Source: JBFIHZ01 sp041601535
Lineage (GTDB): Bacteria; Pseudomonadota; Gammaproteobacteria; Xanthomonadales; SZUA-36
Reading direction: 5' to 3'
Length of the DNA: 7,644 nucleotides
Assembly: GCA_041601535.1 (NCBI GenBank)
Contig: JBFIHZ010000191.1
Location: forward strand, 1-7,644
How positions within the stretch are numbered: the stretch's first letter is position 1; every line of letters begins with the position of its first letter. The position numbers and the translations under genes are program-made. Positions 5,097 to 7,644 of this stretch are shown piece after piece. Under the pieces are notes generated by a model. It worked only from the letters and a program-made list of their open reading frames with translations. It did not search any database and was not told the origin of the DNA.

Positions 5097-6779
5097 TTAC
5101 TCAGGTATACGCGGAAGCACTAACCGGCTTGGAGTTTCACCTCCCACGAAAACCGTGTGGGTTCCTTTGTTCACACTCCCCACGTGGGTTATGTCACCTG
5201 CGCCGCGCAATTCAGACCCCTGAATACGAAGCACCAGCGATTCTCCGGCACGGAAAAACGTGCTGGCGGGCAGAATTTCAATGCTCACCGGCACCACTTC
5301 ACCCTCATCCAGTTTTTCTTCTTTCCGATGCGTTAAAAATGGCTGTAATGGGGTTGAGCGACGTACATCCAGTTCACGATGGGATACTCGCAGCCAGCCG
5401 CTGGCAACGTGCCCGTATTCAACGTCGTTGTATCCCGCCATCAGCACCTCATTGCCCTGGTCGTCCAACTTGCTCAAGCCCACATAGAGGTCCATATCAT
5501 CTGCATCCTCGATACTGACCCATAAATCCAGGCGGGTTGTCCCGGTGAGTTCGGTATCCTGTTCAAAAGTCCACTGGAAGGACAACTGCTGTCCGGCATC
5601 GAGGGGTGAGTAATCCAGTGCAACGGATTCCGTGTCCACTTCCGCAGACAGCCTGTTATCGACTGAAAGATACAGCGGGACCGCTTCTGTATTCGGTAAT
5701 GGCCATGAGGTGGCATAACGGATGTCGCCATCGTAAAAGCCATTGCGGCGTTCATAACGTACTGTCGGCTGTGAATTTATTCCGCTGTCCTCTCCTTTCA
5801 GGAAGTGGTCAAAAAATTTCTTCTGCCGCTCCAGCGAATCACGCGAGTAGTAATACTCCCATTTCTTCCGGGCATGAATATCCAGCCACTTTTCGCCGGA
5901 AGCAATTTGTTCAAAGGCGAGCAAGGTACCGCGTGTGTGCAGTCCATGGTCCGGCCAACTGGCAATGACATAGGCGGGAACCCTGATTTTACCCAGGTCC
6001 GGCAACCAGGATTCCCAGAAGTCGTCAAACATGGGGTGCTCCTGCATGTCCAATGCCAGGTCCCGAATCAGTCTTGCCCCTGGCGCCAGCGAAGGATTGA
6101 TTCGATGCTCCATCCAGCTGAGACTGAAGTCGGAAGGTATGCCGCCGTGTCGAATGACATCACGATACAAATCGGACAGTGCCTCACCCGGAATGATTGC
6201 TGAGAGGTGGGGTGGATTCAGTGCCGCCACATACCATTGGCTCACCCCGAAATAGGATTCACCATTAAGGCCAACCCTGCCATTGCTCCACTCCTGCCCA
6301 CCGGCCCACTCGATCAGGTCATAGAACGCTTGCGCTTCAGTCGGGCCAAACAAGTCCAGGTCACCTGTTGACTTTCCAGAACCCGGGCTATCAGCCGCAA
6401 TCACCACGTAGTCATTGTGCACCCAGTATTCGGGGTCCGCGGTTTCGAATGCGGCACAGGGTGAGACACTGATTTGCCCGTTATCAAACAGGCCACCATA
6501 TTCAGCAGGGAGCCGGTCCTTTCCATAAGGCCCCATACTCATGACCACCGGAAACCTGCCTGGCCGGTCAGGACGATAGATGTTGGCAGCAACGAGATCT
6601 CCGGCACGGGTTTCCACCATGACATTGTTTTCAATCAACATGCCATCGTCGCTTTTATCCGTGCACGCACCTGGTGAGTCATCATGGCTCCACCCACTGG
6701 TGGTACTCAGGCCCATCATGAGCAAAAACAGAGTTACCCTGCGGGTAAGTTGCTTCATATTGAATTGAACAATACACAT
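5097..6779 (-). CDS. Secreted CocE/NonD-type alpha/beta hydrolase (peptidase S15 family)
   Basis: 560 residues from the ATG at 6779. A second start at 6758 (MKQLTRRVTLFLL) gives a neater signal peptide, but only the first has an AAGGA upstream, at a long 12 bases. The hydrophobic segment (about 15-28) indicates export. Residues 50-330 form the S15 alpha/beta-hydrolase: M-G-P-Y85-G-K-D (probable oxyanion Tyr), A-D-S-P-G-S-G-K-S (129-137), nucleophile G-E-S175-Y-F-G, W-P-D277-H-G-L (probable acid), and I-H302-A-R-K-K-W (probable base), ending in FFDHFLKG. Residues 360-555 are the C-terminal jelly-roll of X-Pro dipeptidyl-peptidases (L-T-G-T-T-R-L-D-L-W ... L-R-I-Q-G-S). All triad residues appear present. 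Relatives cleave esters (cocaine esterase), acyl-amides (glutaryl-7-ACA acylase) or X-Pro peptides, and the substrate here cannot be read from sequence. The gene lies 25 bp after a TonB-dependent receptor, so it probably acts on what that receptor imports. Confidence 0.9.
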   Translation of the reverse strand: MCIVQFNMKQLTRRVTLFLLMMGLSTTSGWSHDDSPGACTDKSDDGMLIENNVMVETRAGDLVAANIYRPDRPGRFPVVMSMGPYGKDRLPAEYGGLFDNGQISVSPCAAFETADPEYWVHNDYVVIAADSPGSGKSTGDLDLFGPTEAQAFYDLIEWAGGQEWSNGRVGLNGESYFGVSQWYVAALNPPHLSAIIPGEALSDLYRDVIRHGGIPSDFSLSWMEHRINPSLAPGARLIRDLALDMQEHPMFDDFWESWLPDLGKIRVPAYVIASWPDHGLHTRGTLLAFEQIASGEKWLDIHARKKWEYYYSRDSLERQKKFFDHFLKGEDSGINSQPTVRYERRNGFYDGDIRYATSWPLPNTEAVPLYLSVDNRLSAEVDTESVALDYSPLDAGQQLSFQWTFEQDTELTGTTRLDLWVSIEDADDMDLYVGLSKLDDQGNEVLMAGYNDVEYGHVASGWLRVSHRELDVRRSTPLQPFLTHRKEEKLDEGEVVPVSIEILPASTFFRAGESLVLRIQGSELRGAGDITHVGSVNKGTHTVFVGGETPSRLVLPRIPE

Positions 6780-6804
6780 GAGCGGGAGTGATCCTTACGC
6801 AACT

Positions 6805-7644
6805 TCAGAAGTGCCGGGTAACCGTCGCCCCGAAAGTGCGCGGCGGCCCGTAACCGGTCGGATTTTGTGAAACCAGCACAGCAGGGCCAAAGGTCAGCAC
6901 TTCCGCTTCATTCGTCAGGTTCCTGCCCCACAACGCCAGGCGCCAGTTCTGGTCTGACGATAGCCAGCTCACGCGCAATCCCAGGAATCCAACACCTTCA
7001 CGAACGGTTTCGGGGTCTTCATAAGGCCCGTCAAACACATCGCTGCGTCCGTTGTAGTCGGCTCGGATAACCATGCTGGAGCCATTGGGAAGGTCAATCG
7101 TGTAATCAGCGGCGAGTGAGGCGGTCCATTCCGGGGAGTTGTCTGGCCGGTTACCGGCAACATTGGTGCCGCTTACATCGCCCTTCAGTTCAGCATCCAG
7201 GGCGGCGACGCTTCCCGAGACGACCAATGAATCGGATACAAGCCATGAGAAGTCCAGCTCCAGGCCGTCGATCTGGGCACCACCGGAATTGTCAATAAAA
7301 GGCGTACCAGACGGGAGGAAGTCAACCACCTGCAAGTCGTCATAGGTTGTATGGAATACGCTGAGGTTCAGGCGCAAACGATTATCCAGCCATTGCGATT
7401 TGAGACCAGCCTCCAGATTGTTTGAGGTTTCCTGGTCATAAGGTGTCACTGCCGACACCAGGTCATAGGGCTCGCCATTGAAACCACCTGCCTTGTAGCC
7501 CGTGGCGAACAGCCCGTAAAGCATGACGTCATCAGTGAAGTGGTAACTCAGGGATGCCGATCCGGTAAACTCACTCCAGCTTTCCTTGGCCATGGCGTTA
7601 ATGGGGTTCTGGGAAGGGTCAACGAAAACGTCACCCAAGCCTCC
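6805..7644 (-). CDS. TonB-dependent outer-membrane receptor, C-terminal part (cut by window edge)
   Basis: The frame is open to base 7644 and gives 279 residues, so the plug, TonB box and first barrel strands lie outside the window; an apparent start near 7638 is a TTG inside the gene. The visible part is the later half of the 22-strand barrel. It shows LYGLFATGYKAGGFN, the conserved turn-and-strand of TonB receptors, then N-L-E-A-G-L-K-S-Q-W, alternating aromatic strands (RLNLSVFHTTYDDLQV), W-G-R-N-L-T-N-E, and the closing RTFGATVTRHF. The terminal phenylalanine is the signal for insertion by the BAM complex. Such receptors import siderophores, cobalamin, glycans or other bulky compounds using TonB energy. 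The ligand cannot be told from this part, and the neighbouring hydrolase suggests an organic ester or amide more than plain iron. The stop codon is 25 bp before the hydrolase start, implying cotranscription. Confidence 0.93.
   Translation of the reverse strand, partial: GGLGDVFVDPSQNPINAMAKESWSEFTGSASLSYHFTDDVMLYGLFATGYKAGGFNGEPYDLVSAVTPYDQETSNNLEAGLKSQWLDNRLRLNLSVFHTTYDDLQVVDFLPSGTPFIDNSGGAQIDGLELDFSWLVSDSLVVSGSVAALDAELKGDVSGTNVAGNRPDNSPEWTASLAADYTIDLPNGSSMVIRADYNGRSDVFDGPYEDPETVREGVGFLGLRVSWLSSDQNWRLALWGRNLTNEAEVLTFGPAVLVSQNPTGYGPPRTFGATVTRHF

Noticed and set aside
5069..5518. Plus-strand frames opposite the hydrolase gene, such as 5069-5518 and 5805-6203
   Set aside because: All are antisense to a continuous 560-codon gene with an intact catalytic triad; they are shadows.

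Overview
The window looks like chromosomal DNA of a Gram-negative bacterium with an outer membrane, most likely a gammaproteobacterium. It carries the end of a TonB-dependent receptor, several proteins with signal peptides for the periplasm or cell envelope, moderately GC-rich genes with clear Shine-Dalgarno sites, and short palindromic intergenic elements of the kind linked to REP-associated tyrosine transposases (RAYTs). The lineage is inferred from gene style, not from a marker gene. No rRNA, tRNA, CRISPR array or complete insertion sequence was seen.

Left part, + strand (1-2035): a short element with 18-bp perfect inverted ends (55-243) encloses a scrap of a RAYT-type transposase. It is followed by a secreted c-type cytochrome fused to a seven-repeat virginiamycin-B-lyase-like beta-propeller (340-1548). 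Next comes a decayed ECF sigma factor gene (1590-1964), which has lost region 2 and carries an in-frame TAA just before its helix-turn-helix.

Middle, + strand (2036-4054): two palindromic elements of different families lie in a gene-free stretch of about 500 bp (2036-2130 and 2199-2280). A possible ECF-type promoter then precedes a secreted DUF4097 protein (2479-3285) built on a D-S-S-G-D-I ladder of 17-19 residues per step. A gap of 268 bp leads to a secreted DUF1566 (Lcl C-terminal domain) protein (3554-4054).

Right part, - strand (4072-7644), reading leftward: the C-terminal part of a TonB-dependent receptor (cut by the window edge), then after 25 bp a secreted CocE/NonD-type serine hydrolase, a near-perfect 43-bp palindrome, a small periplasmic DUF6152 protein, and a four-helix membrane protein (DUF6644-like). 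The receptor and hydrolase look like an uptake-and-cleavage pair for an ester or amide substrate. The DUF6152 and membrane genes form a second likely two-gene operon. The DUF1566 and DUF6644-like genes converge with 17 bp between their stop codons.

No obviously new defence or mobile system is present. The most notable points are the sigma-factor pseudogene with a single-base nonsense change, two RAYT/REP-like repeat families (one with a transposase scrap between its arms), the cytochrome-propeller fusion, and the tight receptor-hydrolase pair.
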